Below are positions 47,667 through 57,647 of a stretch of DNA of 64,000 bases, in pieces. The first letter of the stretch is position 1, and every line of letters starts with the position of its first letter. The position numbers and the translations under genes were made by a program. This stretch comes from Pedobacter cryoconitis (GTDB lineage: Bacteria > Bacteroidota > Bacteroidia > Sphingobacteriales > Sphingobacteriaceae), in the NCBI GenBank assembly GCA_019352875.1, contig JAAAFW010000006.1:387733-451732 (forward strand), read 5' to 3'. Under the pieces are notes generated by a model. It was not told where the DNA came from. It saw only the letters and a program-made list of their open reading frames with translations, and did no database searches.

Positions 47667-48236
47667 CTATGCCCCTAACCTTTTTGTCAGGATTTCTTCA
47701 ACTTTTTTGAAAATTTGTACAGGTTTCAGTGTTCTCCATGCCAAATCGTCAAGCTGACCGCCAAAATTGATGTAATAATCAATATTGCTGCTGCGGAACT
47801 CTTCAATCACATGGGGTGTGAAGTTGATCCCTGCGATCCAGCCATCTTCGACATCCTGAAACCACTCTTCATAATAACTGTCTTCTGAGGAATGGAAGTT
47901 CAGGACATTCTCTCCAATCAGGATAAATTTGTGAATTCCCTCATCGATCATCAGCTCCAGGATTTCTCTTTTCAACAGCATAATATCATTGGAGATCGCA
48001 TCATTCCATTCACCTATAAACTCGATAATGGTATATTGTCTGTCATAATCTGTGTAAAGGACTTTTATATATAATGTTGCAGACCCGAAGTCATCCCATT
48101 GTGGATGGATCAGGTAATTATAGAGTTGCTTATCAAAATAAAACTCTGAATATTCTGTATTATAAAAAGGGGATCGTGGATCTTCCGCGGCGATATAATC
48201 ATCTCTCCAGCGGTAAAATGGTTCTATTTCGTGCAT
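47667..48236 (-). CDS. Conserved hypothetical protein
   Basis: A 189-residue acidic, aromatic-rich cytoplasmic protein without signal peptide or membrane segment, beginning MHEIEPFYRWRDDYIAAED. No domain or motif I know is visible. It lies between murQ (11 bases upstream) and BI-1 on the same strand and is probably co-transcribed with murQ. Confidence 0.75.
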   Translation of the reverse strand: MHEIEPFYRWRDDYIAAEDPRSPFYNTEYSEFYFDKQLYNYLIHPQWDDFGSATLYIKVLYTDYDRQYTIIEFIGEWNDAISNDIMLLKREILELMIDEGIHKFILIGENVLNFHSSEDSYYEEWFQDVEDGWIAGINFTPHVIEEFRSSNIDYYINFGGQLDDLAWRTLKPVQIFKKVEEILTKRLGA

Positions 48237-48247
48237 GAAATCTTTAT

Positions 48248-49054
48248 TTAAATTTGGCCTGCTTCTACTGCTTTGCGTACGCTTCCGTGTTCGATAAGCA
48301 AGGCTTCTGCCTGTTGATAAGGGATTTGAAGTTCTGCCATCACCATCTGCGTGCCGCGGTCTACAAGCTTGCTATTGGTTAACTGCATATCTACCATTTT
48401 GTTGCCTTTAACTTTACCTAATTTGATCATCACGGTAGTGCTAAGCATATTAAGAACCAGTTTTTGTGCTGTACCTGATTTCATTCTCGTGGAACCGGTT
48501 AAAAACTCAGGCCCCACAACGACTTCTACCGGATACTGGGCTTCTGCCGCTACCGGGCTTCCTGAATTACAAACGATACAGCCGGTAAGGATTTGATTTT
48601 CTGCCGCTTTTTTCAAGCCGCCTATCACATATGGAGTCGTTCCGGATGCAGCCAGTCCGATTACACTGTCTTTCGGCCCAATCTGATAGTATAACAAATC
48701 GTTCCAGGCTTGTTCAGGATCGTCTTCGGCATTTTCAACTGCACGTCTGATCGCCGTATCTCCGCCCGCAATAATGCCTACAACTTCATCGAAAGCCACG
48801 CCAAAAGTGGGTGGGCATTCTGAAGCGTCGACCACGCCTAATCTGCCGCTGGTTCCAGCGCCGATATAAAATAAACGGCCACCTTCCTTCATTCTTTCGG
48901 TAACCGCAAAGGCCAGTTTCTCAATCTGCGGGATGCACTTAGCGACTGCATGTGGAACGGTCTGGTCTTCCTGGTTGATACCGGTAAGAATCTCCTGAAA
49001 ACTCATCTGGTCAATATTGTTGTAAAGGGAGTCCTGTTCAGTTGTACGTATCAT
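48248..49054 (-). CDS. murQ: N-acetylmuramic acid 6-phosphate etherase
   Basis: A 268-residue SIS-domain enzyme that cleaves the lactyl ether of MurNAc-6-phosphate in cell-wall recycling. Motifs seen are YIGAGTSGRLGVVDASECPP, GLAASGTTPYV, and TGSTRMKSGTAQKLVLN. The ATG at 49054 gives MIRTTEQDS, the standard MurQ N-terminus; a longer frame starting at TTG 66 bases upstream is rejected. The recycling partners AmgK/MurU or AnmK are not in the window. Confidence 0.93.
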   Translation of the reverse strand: MIRTTEQDSLYNNIDQMSFQEILTGINQEDQTVPHAVAKCIPQIEKLAFAVTERMKEGGRLFYIGAGTSGRLGVVDASECPPTFGVAFDEVVGIIAGGDTAIRRAVENAEDDPEQAWNDLLYYQIGPKDSVIGLAASGTTPYVIGGLKKAAENQILTGCIVCNSGSPVAAEAQYPVEVVVGPEFLTGSTRMKSGTAQKLVLNMLSTTVMIKLGKVKGNKMVDMQLTNSKLVDRGTQMVMAELQIPYQQAEALLIEHGSVRKAVEAGQI

Positions 49055-49207
49055 AAATTTGCTTTCAAAATGTGTAACTGATGCCGGCCGGCGTGGATAT
49101 TTAGAGTCGTCGTCAGCCAATTCTTTATAAAGAACGGTATTTGTAAGAAAATATGAAACAATTATAAATCTGCTGGGGTTAAATAGTTAATTGACAGCCT
49201 AATTTTA

Positions 49208-49215
49208 TAGCTTTG
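49208..49215 (+). promoter_or_regulatory. Possible -7 element for the S41 protease
   Basis: TAGCTTTG matches TAnnTTTG exactly and ends 15 bases before the ATG at 49231. It overlaps the alternative TTG start at 49213, supporting the later ATG. No clear TTTG partner upstream. Confidence 0.4.
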
Positions 49216-49230
49216 TGCAATTACTCACCA

Positions 49231-50838
49231 ATGAAGCCAACTACCCGTAAAAATCTGCTAATCGCCCTTACTTATTCAGTCACTTTAATAGGTGGCATGT
49301 ACTTGGGTTATAGGTTTTTGAAGGATCAGGGCTTTACAGTGCAGCGTAATATCCAATATGCGGATAGTTCCATGGAAAAAGTGGACGAGATTATCAACCT
49401 GATCAACAGGAACTACGTTGATGAAATTAATGCCGATACACTGAGCCATCTGGAGATTGACAGCTTGTTGCACAAGCTGGATCCGCACAGTATTTACCTG
49501 CCGCCATTAAAGGCCAGCGAGCAATCTGATATGCTGGAGGGTAATTTTGAGGGGATAGGGATTGAATATTATATTCTTAAAGATACTTTGCTGGTGACAA
49601 AAGTAATTAAAGACGGCCCTGCTTCTCAGGCCGGGTTAAAGCTTGGGGATAAAATTTTAAAGGTTGACAGCGTTTTTGTAAGCGGAAGAAAACTTACTAG
49701 GGATAAAATGATCGGCAGGATCAAAGGTAAACGCGGAACTTCTGTACAACTTATGGTTTTGCATTCAGGCGCAGATCAGCCGGTTTCACTGGCTATTAAA
49801 AGAGGTAGGGTAATCGTAAGTAGCATCGATGCTGCGTATATGATTAACGGTGAATCTGGCTATATCAGGATCAGTGAATTTGGTGCGAGTACAGATAAAG
49901 ATTTTGTGGAGGCCGTCCGTCAGCTGAAGGCTTCCGGAATGAGGAAACTGATTCTCGATCTTCGTGATAACGGGGGAGGGTATCTGACCGCTGCAACCGG
50001 TCTGGCTAATCAGATCCTTCCGGAGAACAAGCTGATCGTTTACACGGAAGGTAAACACGAGCCAAGGACCGATTATATAGCAACAGGCGGTGGTGAGTTT
50101 GAGGATGGTAAACTGGCGGTACTAATTAACGAGAATTCGGCTTCTGCCAGTGAAATTCTCGCTGGTGCGGTGCAGGATCTGGATAGGGGAGTCATTGTGG
50201 GCCGCCGCTCTTTCGGTAAAGGTCTGGTTCAGGAGCAGTTTCCGTTCGGGGATGGTTCTGCTTTAAATCTTACTATTGCCCGTTATTACACCCCGCTAGG
50301 CCGTAGTATTCAGAAATCTTATAAGAAAGGTTTTACAGCTTACCAGAATGAGATAGAGGACCGTTTCAATGATGGCGAATTAACCGATAATAATTTTGTA
50401 CCTAAAGACTCACTGCGCAGAAATCTGGCCTATACGACGGGTTCAGGCAAGAAAGTGTTTGCTGGTGGTGGTATACAACCTGATATCTATGTAAAGATGG
50501 ATACTACAGGCATGAACAAAACTTATAATCTCCTGCTGACTAAAAAGGTTATGTTTGATTTTGTATTTGATATTCTTGCACCGCGTTATTCAGTGCAATT
50601 TCTGGAACAGAATCTGGCTGCATTTAAGATCAGTGATATTGATTACAGAGACTTTACCAGGTTCATTGCATCAAAAGATATATCAGTCGATCAGCGGCAG
50701 CTGGCTAGTGCAAAACCAATAATCTGTACTGACCTTAAAGCCTTGCTTTATAAGTATTACCTGGGTGATGCAGGTTATTATAAAGCTATGAACCAAAGTG
50801 ATAGTATGGTGAAGCAGGCGCTCAGCGCACTTCAATAA
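49231..50838 (+). CDS. S41-family C-terminal processing protease
   Basis: A 535-residue periplasmic serine protease of the CtpA/Prc type. An N-terminal membrane anchor (about residues 7-28) precedes a PDZ domain (KVIKDGPASQAGLKLGDKI) and the S41 core, with the nucleophile Ser in ENSASASEILAGA and the Lys in GRRSFGKGLVQ. A C-terminal extension follows. Family members trim C-termini of envelope proteins. Start chosen at 49231 (MKPTTRKN). Confidence 0.93.
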   Translation: MKPTTRKNLLIALTYSVTLIGGMYLGYRFLKDQGFTVQRNIQYADSSMEKVDEIINLINRNYVDEINADTLSHLEIDSLLHKLDPHSIYLPPLKASEQSDMLEGNFEGIGIEYYILKDTLLVTKVIKDGPASQAGLKLGDKILKVDSVFVSGRKLTRDKMIGRIKGKRGTSVQLMVLHSGADQPVSLAIKRGRVIVSSIDAAYMINGESGYIRISEFGASTDKDFVEAVRQLKASGMRKLILDLRDNGGGYLTAATGLANQILPENKLIVYTEGKHEPRTDYIATGGGEFEDGKLAVLINENSASASEILAGAVQDLDRGVIVGRRSFGKGLVQEQFPFGDGSALNLTIARYYTPLGRSIQKSYKKGFTAYQNEIEDRFNDGELTDNNFVPKDSLRRNLAYTTGSGKKVFAGGGIQPDIYVKMDTTGMNKTYNLLLTKKVMFDFVFDILAPRYSVQFLEQNLAAFKISDIDYRDFTRFIASKDISVDQRQLASAKPIICTDLKALLYKYYLGDAGYYKAMNQSDSMVKQALSALQ

Positions 50839-50875
50839 AAAAGGGTTATCCAATATGAAATTGAACAACCCTCTG
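50834..50875 (-). terminator. Terminator after der
   Basis: On the minus strand GGGTT and AACCC close a hairpin with an inner CAAT/ATTG helix, followed by six T. It sits between the convergent der and S41 genes. Confidence 0.6.
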
Positions 50876-50895
50876 TAAATGATAGCTGTAACGGC

Positions 50896-52197
50896 TTATT
50901 TCTGTCTGAAATAAACCTGGATCGGAACTCCGTTAAAGTCAAAATTCTCACGCAATTTGTTTTCAATGAATCTTTTGTAAGGCTCTTTAATATACTGCGG
51001 AAGGTTACAGAAGAATGCAAACATTGGTGATGTGGCATTGATCTGTGTAATGTATTTAACCTTAATGTATTTACCTTTTAAAGCTGGCGGCGGATAGTTT
51101 TCGATAATTGGCAGCATCACATCATTCAATTTAGACGTAGGTACTTTTTTACCTCTGTTCTGATAAACTTCCAATGCAACTTCAATTGCCTTGAAGATAC
51201 GCTGTTTGTGTATTGCAGAAGTAAATACGATAGGTACATCTGTAAATGGCTGTAATTTCTGACGAATCTGATCTTCGAAAGCTTTCATCGTTTTATGGTC
51301 TTTCTCTACCAAATCCCATTTGTTTACCAGGATCACGATACCTTTTTTATTTTTCTCCGCTAAGTGGAAGATATTGACATCTTGTGATTCCAAACCTTCT
51401 ACAGCATCAATCATCAGAATAACCACATCGGCTTCTTCTAAAGCTTTGATGGTACGCATTACAGAATAGAATTCTATGTTTTCTTTTACTTTGGTTTTCT
51501 TACGTAAACCTGCGGTATCAATAAACATAAACTCATGTCCGAACTGATTGTAGTGGATGTGAATGGAATCGCGTGTTGTACCTGCAATAGGGGTAACGAT
51601 ATTTCTTTCCTGTCCCATCAGGGCATTGATCAATGAGGATTTACCTACATTCGGTCTGCCGACGATAGTTAACTTTGGTAAAGAGTTTTCTTCTAATGGT
51701 TCGTCCTGGAAGTGTGAAATGACGTCATCCAGTAAATCTCCTGTACCTGAACCGGTCATAGAAGAAATGGAGTAGATTTCACCGAGTCCGAAGCCATAAA
51801 ATACAGCCGCGTCATTTTCCAGGGAGGTATTATCAACTTTATTAACGACAATGAAAACCGGTTTTTTACTGCGGCGAAGCAGTTGTGCGATTTCATCATC
51901 AAGGTCTGTGATGCCAGTAGTGACATCGACCATAAACAGTAGTACTGAGGCTTCTTCAATTGCGATAACGACCTGCTCGCGGATAGCCGCTTCAAATACG
52001 TCTTCGGAATTGGCTACATAACCTCCTGTGTCTATGACGGTAAATTGTTTATCTGTCCACTCAGCGACGCCATAATGACGGTCGCGTGTTACACCGCTGA
52101 AATCATCTACAATTGCTTTGCGACTTTCGGTTAAGCGGTTAAAAAGGGTAGATTTGCCTACGTTCGGTCTTCCGACGATTGCGATAATGTTACTCAT
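50896..52197 (-). CDS. der: Ribosome biogenesis GTPase Der (EngA)
   Basis: A 433-residue protein with two tandem G domains: [12 protein letters not shown] (residues 8-19) and [12 protein letters not shown] (about 183-194), each followed by its DTGG/DTAG and NK(V/W)D motifs, plus a C-terminal KH-like domain. Der matures the 50S subunit. It lies 44 bases after era, a frequent Bacteroidetes pairing of ribosome-assembly GTPases. Confidence 0.97.
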   Translation of the reverse strand: MSNIIAIVGRPNVGKSTLFNRLTESRKAIVDDFSGVTRDRHYGVAEWTDKQFTVIDTGGYVANSEDVFEAAIREQVVIAIEEASVLLFMVDVTTGITDLDDEIAQLLRRSKKPVFIVVNKVDNTSLENDAAVFYGFGLGEIYSISSMTGSGTGDLLDDVISHFQDEPLEENSLPKLTIVGRPNVGKSSLINALMGQERNIVTPIAGTTRDSIHIHYNQFGHEFMFIDTAGLRKKTKVKENIEFYSVMRTIKALEEADVVILMIDAVEGLESQDVNIFHLAEKNKKGIVILVNKWDLVEKDHKTMKAFEDQIRQKLQPFTDVPIVFTSAIHKQRIFKAIEVALEVYQNRGKKVPTSKLNDVMLPIIENYPPPALKGKYIKVKYITQINATSPMFAFFCNLPQYIKEPYKRFIENKLRENFDFNGVPIQVYFRQK

Positions 52198-52241
52198 GTG
52201 TTGTGAATTGTATTAATTATTAAGGGGTTGCAAAGGTAGGT

Positions 52242-53120
52242 TTAATTTTCGTACCCGAAACTTTTTAAATAGTTCTTTTTACTTCTCCAGTCCGGAATTA
52301 CCTTAACAAAGGTTTCCAGGAACACTTTCTGGTCCAGGAACTTCTCGATATCTTTACGGGATTCAGTGCCTACCTTTTTTAACATTGAACCACCTTTTCC
52401 GATCAGGATATTTTTCTGTGAATCACGCTCAACGATAATTTCTGCGCTAATCCTTGTTATTTTTTCTTCTTCTTTAAATGCAGTAATTACTACTTCAGTG
52501 CTATAAGGAATCTCTTTCTGGTAATTATTGAAGATTTTTTCACGGATAATTTCGGATACAAAGAAACGCTGATTCTTGTCAGTCAGGTCTTCTTTATCAT
52601 AATATGCCGGATGCTCAGGAAGGAAATCCAGTACGCGTTCCATAATACCATCCAGATTATATCTGTGTAAGGCAGAAATAGCATAGATATATTTAGGTTT
52701 CAGAAGATCTTGCCAGTAAGCTGTTTTTTCCTCTACCTGTTCTTGCGTTGCTCCATCAATTTTGTTGATCAGCACAATCATAGGAATCGTGGAATTGATA
52801 ATTTTCTCCAGCACATCATTCTCATCATGCTGCTCATTGATGTCTGTTACAAACAGGATCAGATCTGCATCACTTAATGCACCTTTTACAAAATTCATCA
52901 TCGAATCCTGCAGTCCGTAACGTGGTTTGATAATACCGGGCGTGTCAGAAAATACAATTTGATGTTCTTCTTCATTAACAATTCCCAGGATGCGGTGACG
53001 TGTAGTCTGCGCTTTAGGTGTAATGATCGACAGTTTTTCCCCCACCAGGGCATTCATTAGGGTGGATTTACCCACATTTGGCTTACCAATTATACTTACA
53101 AAACCTGCTTTATGCGACAT
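52242..53120 (-). CDS. era: GTPase Era
   Basis: A 292-residue GTPase for 16S rRNA processing and 30S assembly. G1 is [13 protein letters not shown]3 DTPGI, G4 NKID, and a C-terminal KH domain includes VERDSQKNILIGKGGSMLKK. The ATG at 53120 gives MSHKAGFVSIIGKPN; an upstream extension of 20 residues is not family-like. Confidence 0.97.
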   Translation of the reverse strand: MSHKAGFVSIIGKPNVGKSTLMNALVGEKLSIITPKAQTTRHRILGIVNEEEHQIVFSDTPGIIKPRYGLQDSMMNFVKGALSDADLILFVTDINEQHDENDVLEKIINSTIPMIVLINKIDGATQEQVEEKTAYWQDLLKPKYIYAISALHRYNLDGIMERVLDFLPEHPAYYDKEDLTDKNQRFFVSEIIREKIFNNYQKEIPYSTEVVITAFKEEEKITRISAEIIVERDSQKNILIGKGGSMLKKVGTESRKDIEKFLDQKVFLETFVKVIPDWRSKKNYLKSFGYEN

Positions 53121-53140
53121 TGAATATTTTTTAAAATAAA

Positions 53141-53172
53141 TTTGCATTGCAAAGAAACGAAATATATCTTTG
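53141..53172 (+). promoter_or_regulatory. Promoter of the tRNA-fMet/tRNA-Glu operon
   Basis: TTTG at 53141-53144, a 20-base spacer, and TATCTTTG at 53165-53172 match the Bacteroidetes consensus perfectly. Transcription would start near 53180, about 50 bases before the first tRNA. Confidence 0.85.
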
Positions 53173-53230
53173 CAGACCAATTTAAAACAAAGGAAGATTC
53201 AATTCTTCAACCGTTTTTTTTTGTAAATAG

Positions 53231-53306
<76 letters not shown>

Positions 53307-53341
53307 AAAGGAACAAAGCTTTTAAGCTTGTCGTTTCATTT

Positions 53342-53413
53342 GGCCCGTTCGTCTACCGGTTAGGACGCCAGATTTTCATTCTGGAAATAGGGGTTCGATT
53401 CCCCTACGGGCTA
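53342..53413 (+). tRNA. tRNA-Glu (TTC)
   Basis: Cloverleaf with anticodon TTC in loop TTTTCAT, T-stem AGGGG/CCCCT, and acceptor GGCCCGT/ACGGGCT with a G1-U72 wobble. CCA is not encoded. Its 3' end (53399-53414) is repeated at 58126-58141, marking it as an integration site. Confidence 0.93.
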
Positions 53414-53414
53414 C

Positions 53415-53456
53415 GATCCCGCTTTACGATGAGTAGAGCGGGATTTTTGTTTTTGT
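53415..53456 (+). terminator. Terminator after tRNA-Glu
   Basis: An 8-bp stem (ATCCCGCT with its complement, 12-base loop) followed by a T-rich tract. It starts 2 bases after the tRNA. Confidence 0.85.
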
Positions 53457-53567
53457 GGGAAAATTGTATCTTTCTTTAAAGTACTTTAAACGTAGATTTT
53501 AATTCGATTCCTCTAGGGTTACCTTTAGAGGAAATCATTTCAAATTCTCAATTTTTTAGTATCCTAT

Positions 53568-53770
53568 TCAAATTAGATTGTTTTCTGGAGCACTTGTTTT
53601 CTCGCAATCCTTTTTATGTCCCCTAACCATGCTCTCTCCTAATATGTAGAGAAAATCCAAAATGACCTTAGCCTCTTTTCATTAACTTGAATTCGATTTT
53701 TCGCCAGCAATTCAATAGCTTTCTCGGAGTTGAATTTCTCTTAATTGGAAGTTTTTTTCAGATTTTTCAT
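53568..53770 (-). pseudogene. Decayed small gene of mobile-element type
   Basis: From an ATG at 53770 the minus strand reads MKNLKKTSN, an in-frame TAA, then EKFNSEKAIELLAKNRIQVN. After loss of one A in a run it continues in another frame as EAKVILDFLYILG, to a stop at 53568. The joined product (about 67 residues) resembles the small helical proteins encoded near integrases in Bacteroidetes elements. One stop and one frameshift show it is dead. Family assignment is from memory and tentative. Confidence 0.5.
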
Positions 53771-53989
53771 TAGTTAATAATAGGTTTAATAGTTATTGTT
53801 TTATAGTAATCAATGTTTCCATTAATCTTAAGTTGTACTACATTGAGGTCTAAAGAAAATCAGGAACATGCTATCAGGCGGTTTAATATCAAAATTTAAA
53901 TTATGAAAGTGTTGTGGATGAATTTACTAAAAATGAGGATGGTGGTTTTCGGAATAGACAAACCAGAGCTTGGTTTTCTTCTATGTAAA

Positions 53990-54020
53990 TTTGTAAACCC
54001 TTTCCTAAATTATAATTTTG
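53990..54020 (+). promoter_or_regulatory. Promoter of the STAND-nuclease gene
   Basis: TTTG at 53990-53993, a 19-base spacer and TAATTTTG at 54013-54020 form a perfect consensus promoter; the start codon follows 22 bases later. The rest of 53457-53989 holds the decayed gene and no other supported feature. Confidence 0.82.
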
Positions 54021-54042
54021 TACCCATCTAAATAAGTGTTAT

Positions 54043-57000
54043 ATGCCGAATTTCGACTTTCATAGTAACTTATCGCCAGAAGACTTTGAACGTCTTGTCC
54101 GTGATGTATTAGAAATAAGAGATGCTCCTTTAACATTCAGGACGTACAGAAAAGGAAAGGATGATGGAATAGATTTTAAATGCAACGATGAAGCAGAAAA
54201 AATTATCGGGCAAGCGAAGCTTTACAAAAATGATTATTCCCAGTTAAAAAGAGGTTTATCGAATGAGTTGATCAAGGTGCGCAGGCAAAAGCCCTCACGA
54301 TATATCTTGGCGACCAGTGTAACGCTTGGTGATGCCAATATACAAGAAATTATAAATCTCTTTGAAGGGTATATAAAAACAGCAGAAGACATTATTGATG
54401 GGGAACAGTTGAATAAATATCTTGGGCAACCACGATATAAGCATTTGTTAAAGAGTTACTCTAAACTTTTAGTGCCCGATCTGAACATGCTTGAAATGTT
54501 CTTTGAAGATGTAATTAATCGTGATATCCAAAATAGGACTAGACGTGAACTTGCCGAGATCGAACAAGGAAGAAAGGTCTTTGTACAGTGCAGTGCATTT
54601 GAAGAAGCATTGACAAGACTGGAAGAAGATAGAGTGTTGATCATTAGTGGAAATCCAGGGATTGGAAAAACAACACTTGCCCATATGATGGTCAACTATC
54701 TTATTTTTGAATATGGTAAACAAATCGATTTTATTTACTGTAAAAGCTTAGATGAGATCGATCGTGCTTTTAAGCCCGAGCGTATTCAGGTATTTCTGTG
54801 GGATGACTTCTGGGGACAAAAATTTGATGAAATACCTAGCAGTTCGAGTTATTTCAATCATTTTGAAAAAGTAATCAAAGACTTTACTTATACAAAACCG
54901 CATTATCTTATCATCACTTCACGAGAGTATATTATTAGAAAAGTCAGCAAAGTACAAGGCAGAAACATAAAGAATGTTATAGACTTAAATAAATTCATGC
55001 TTAATGCTGATTTCTATACAGATGAAGATCGACTCAGAATTCTTTTAAACCATATCTATTTTTCAGGATTTGAAAAGGAATATTTTTATAACTTAGAATA
55101 TTCTGAGAAAGAATTGGATGTTATTATCAACCATTCAAATTACACACCAAGGCACATAGACTATTTTATCAAGTACATTTATACGGACGAGTATAGAGAA
55201 CAATACGGAAGCAGGTATACTTTTTTGAGGGATTTTCTAAAGTATCTTAGAAACCCAAATGAATACTGGGCAGAAGTATTCGAGAAACAAAGTCCTACTG
55301 CACAACTCATACTCGTTATTCTTTTAATCTCTTGCGATCCTATGAGTTTACAGGATTTAAAATCGAGTTTTTTAAATTACCAGGAACAAGCAAGAAAGGT
55401 ATTGAATTTAGCTATCGAGCCCTTGCTATTTGAACAGGAATTGTTCAAATTGGAAGAACTTTTCATCAGAACTGAAGAATTCTACAACATCGATGTCTTT
55501 GTTCAATTTCAAAGCCCTGGAATAAAAGATTATCTTCTGGAATACATAAGACAACATATGAATGCCTGGGCAGAAGTACTCATTCCAGGAGCAATGTTTT
55601 TTAATCAATTAAGCTTTGTGTTTACAACCTTGGATGAAGAAGATGATATAAACGATTATGATATGGATAACCCTGTTTTTGGAAATAAAATAATACTTGA
55701 CCATCGGGCTAAAGGACAGCTTAAAGTTAAAGTGTTAAAAGACTTTGGGAGCTTGGGTTATAGTCTTCACAGAGGCAAAGAATTTACATGGGAATTAGAT
55801 AGATATAACACCTTTGAGGATGTAAAATATTGGAATCTATGGCAATTGAGTCAGTGGTTCCCATTGAATCTGACAGAAAATGAAGGCGTAAAACAATTTA
55901 TTATTAAGCAGGTCGTAGAAGACATAGAGAAATACAATTCTTCCGGTGGGAATATTAGGCTTGTTTCTTCTATAGCTATGGAGGGCTTCCCCTTAATTAT
56001 AGATTTATGCAAGGAATTTATAAGATTTGATGAGGAAAAGTTAATTCAGGCTTATTATGCTTCAATAGCGTCAACCAGAGACTTTTTATCCTTTAGGAAA
56101 TTTAAAAATATTTTTCCGGCTACTTACGGTGCTTTTGTTGCTAATCATATCGTCAAAATCAGAACTTTGGTACGTGCACAAATTCTTGAAGATATAGACG
56201 AGTTTCTGTATGACGCAAGGGATGCCGATTTGGATTCACTTATAGAGTTTGAGATAGATCAAGTGTTTGAGGCATTTGAGATGAAGATGACACGTAAGTT
56301 TGAACAAGAGATGGAGGCTGCATCGGAATGGACAATAACTTTCGGGAAAAAGGTCAGGAAAGAGAAGGCAAAAAAAACAAATAAAACACCGAAAAAAAAG
56401 AAAAAATACACACCACTTAAATTCAAAGCAATTATTAATGAATATGCAGTTACGAAGGATGATTTCGACCCCAAGTACTTTGTAAGAGAATTTTATCAAG
56501 ATGACAAAATTGGATTGAAAAAATTGCTTACGGTCTTGCAATCCACGAATCATCTGATACAATATTACTTTGAAAACTCGGAATCCATCACACTTCTTCA
56601 TAGATTTTTGCCACAGGCTACTCCTATAAATCCGATTGATCTGCACAAGAGTATAATTAATCACTTACTTATTGATATTAGTGATACTATGGGCTTGAAT
56701 CAAGTTAATCTCTTGTATACGTTCTTTTCTGAACTCGCGGCAGAAATTTATTTTGAAGAAACCAAAACCGTTACGCTGAAGAAAGTTCAAAAGTTGTTTA
56801 ATCAACTTGTTCCTTTAAATCTGAAAGATATACAGGTATTGCAATCTATACTTTTGAAGCGGGGCAATTGGTATGAATTTTTGAACACAGGCATTATGTA
56901 TCATTTCTTTACACATCATGTAATGGGAAGGACAGATGAGGAATACAGAGAGAAAATAATGGATTTGGCAGGAGAAAGCTACGATGGTGAACACAATTTA

Positions 57001-57549
57001 ATTGCTTTGATTGATACTTATGATCCGATTAGGTTTAAAAATGTTTTCGCCATCCCTGTTTTAGAAAAATTTATCAATTCGGTTAAAGCAAATACAAGGC
57101 GAGGGATTATTTCAAATTATGTTAGCTTCTTTGGATATAGTTATGACTTCGAATGGGATAAGAAAAGTAAAAGACTAAAAGATTCCAGTGCATCTGCTAG
57201 TGAAGTCGCAACAGATTTTGTGATAAGGTATTTATTTAAAAATTTAAATATAACCGAACCAGACCTTTTTTTCTGCAAACATTATTTTTGGAGAGATAAT
57301 ATAGAGAAGTTTGGCATGCGTAAATCGTTTCTCGACAAGCTCTACAGGCAGGTTATTGAAACCTGTTCAGTTGAAAAACATAGATTTATTGTGAGTGGTG
57401 AGTTATATGACTGTGTTTCGGTGGATTTGAAAGAGTTTATAGCAAATGATGATAATTACGAGGCAATTGAGAACATTGGTCTTGGTAATTACATATTCGA
57501 TCTCTTTAACGCAATAGCGACTGCGTATGACAAATACAAGTTGGAATAG
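54043..57549 (+). CDS. Mrr-like nuclease fused to STAND NTPase, putative anti-phage protein
   Basis: A 1168-residue protein. Residues 13-110 match an Mrr-type restriction endonuclease domain: FERLVRDVLEI, KGKDDGIDF (catalytic Asp 44) and GQAKLY (Gln 57, Lys 59). A STAND/NACHT-like P-loop NTPase follows, with Walker A GNPGIGKTT (203-211), Walker B VFLWDDFWG (250-258) and a sensor LIITSRE (about 290). The remaining 800 residues are helical with a Lys-rich patch near 770-790 and no motif I know; by analogy with Avs and other bacterial NLR-like proteins this part would sense a phage protein and release the nuclease. Family expectation is abortive anti-phage defence. Own promoter; sits in a tRNA-Glu island. 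Confidence 0.85.
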   Translation: MPNFDFHSNLSPEDFERLVRDVLEIRDAPLTFRTYRKGKDDGIDFKCNDEAEKIIGQAKLYKNDYSQLKRGLSNELIKVRRQKPSRYILATSVTLGDANIQEIINLFEGYIKTAEDIIDGEQLNKYLGQPRYKHLLKSYSKLLVPDLNMLEMFFEDVINRDIQNRTRRELAEIEQGRKVFVQCSAFEEALTRLEEDRVLIISGNPGIGKTTLAHMMVNYLIFEYGKQIDFIYCKSLDEIDRAFKPERIQVFLWDDFWGQKFDEIPSSSSYFNHFEKVIKDFTYTKPHYLIITSREYIIRKVSKVQGRNIKNVIDLNKFMLNADFYTDEDRLRILLNHIYFSGFEKEYFYNLEYSEKELDVIINHSNYTPRHIDYFIKYIYTDEYREQYGSRYTFLRDFLKYLRNPNEYWAEVFEKQSPTAQLILVILLISCDPMSLQDLKSSFLNYQEQARKVLNLAIEPLLFEQELFKLEELFIRTEEFYNIDVFVQFQSPGIKDYLLEYIRQHMNAWAEVLIPGAMFFNQLSFVFTTLDEEDDINDYDMDNPVFGNKIILDHRAKGQLKVKVLKDFGSLGYSLHRGKEFTWELDRYNTFEDVKYWNLWQLSQWFPLNLTENEGVKQFIIKQVVEDIEKYNSSGGNIRLVSSIAMEGFPLIIDLCKEFIRFDEEKLIQAYYASIASTRDFLSFRKFKNIFPATYGAFVANHIVKIRTLVRAQILEDIDEFLYDARDADLDSLIEFEIDQVFEAFEMKMTRKFEQEMEAASEWTITFGKKVRKEKAKKTNKTPKKKKKYTPLKFKAIINEYAVTKDDFDPKYFVREFYQDDKIGLKKLLTVLQSTNHLIQYYFENSESITLLHRFLPQATPINPIDLHKSIINHLLIDISDTMGLNQVNLLYTFFSELAAEIYFEETKTVTLKKVQKLFNQLVPLNLKDIQVLQSILLKRGNWYEFLNTGIMYHFFTHHVMGRTDEEYREKIMDLAGESYDGEHNLIALIDTYDPIRFKNVFAIPVLEKFINSVKANTRRGIISNYVSFFGYSYDFEWDKKSKRLKDSSASASEVATDFVIRYLFKNLNITEPDLFFCKHYFWRDNIEKFGMRKSFLDKLYRQVIETCSVEKHRFIVSGELYDCVSVDLKEFIANDDNYEAIENIGLGNYIFDLFNAIATAYDKYKLE

Positions 57550-57647
57550 GTTAATACGGTACAGATATAATATATCGTTAATTATAGCTAGTAGCTAAAA
57601 TAGGCTGCAAAGCTAATCAATAAAACCCTAGCTAAAAGTTGTATTCT

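Noticed and set aside
53887..53988. Open stretch reading ESVVDEFTKNEDGGF then RNRQTRAWFSSM before the STAND gene
   Set aside because: It looks protein-like but has no start, is cut by a stop on the left and matches no family I know; it may be another relic, but the evidence is too thin to annotate.
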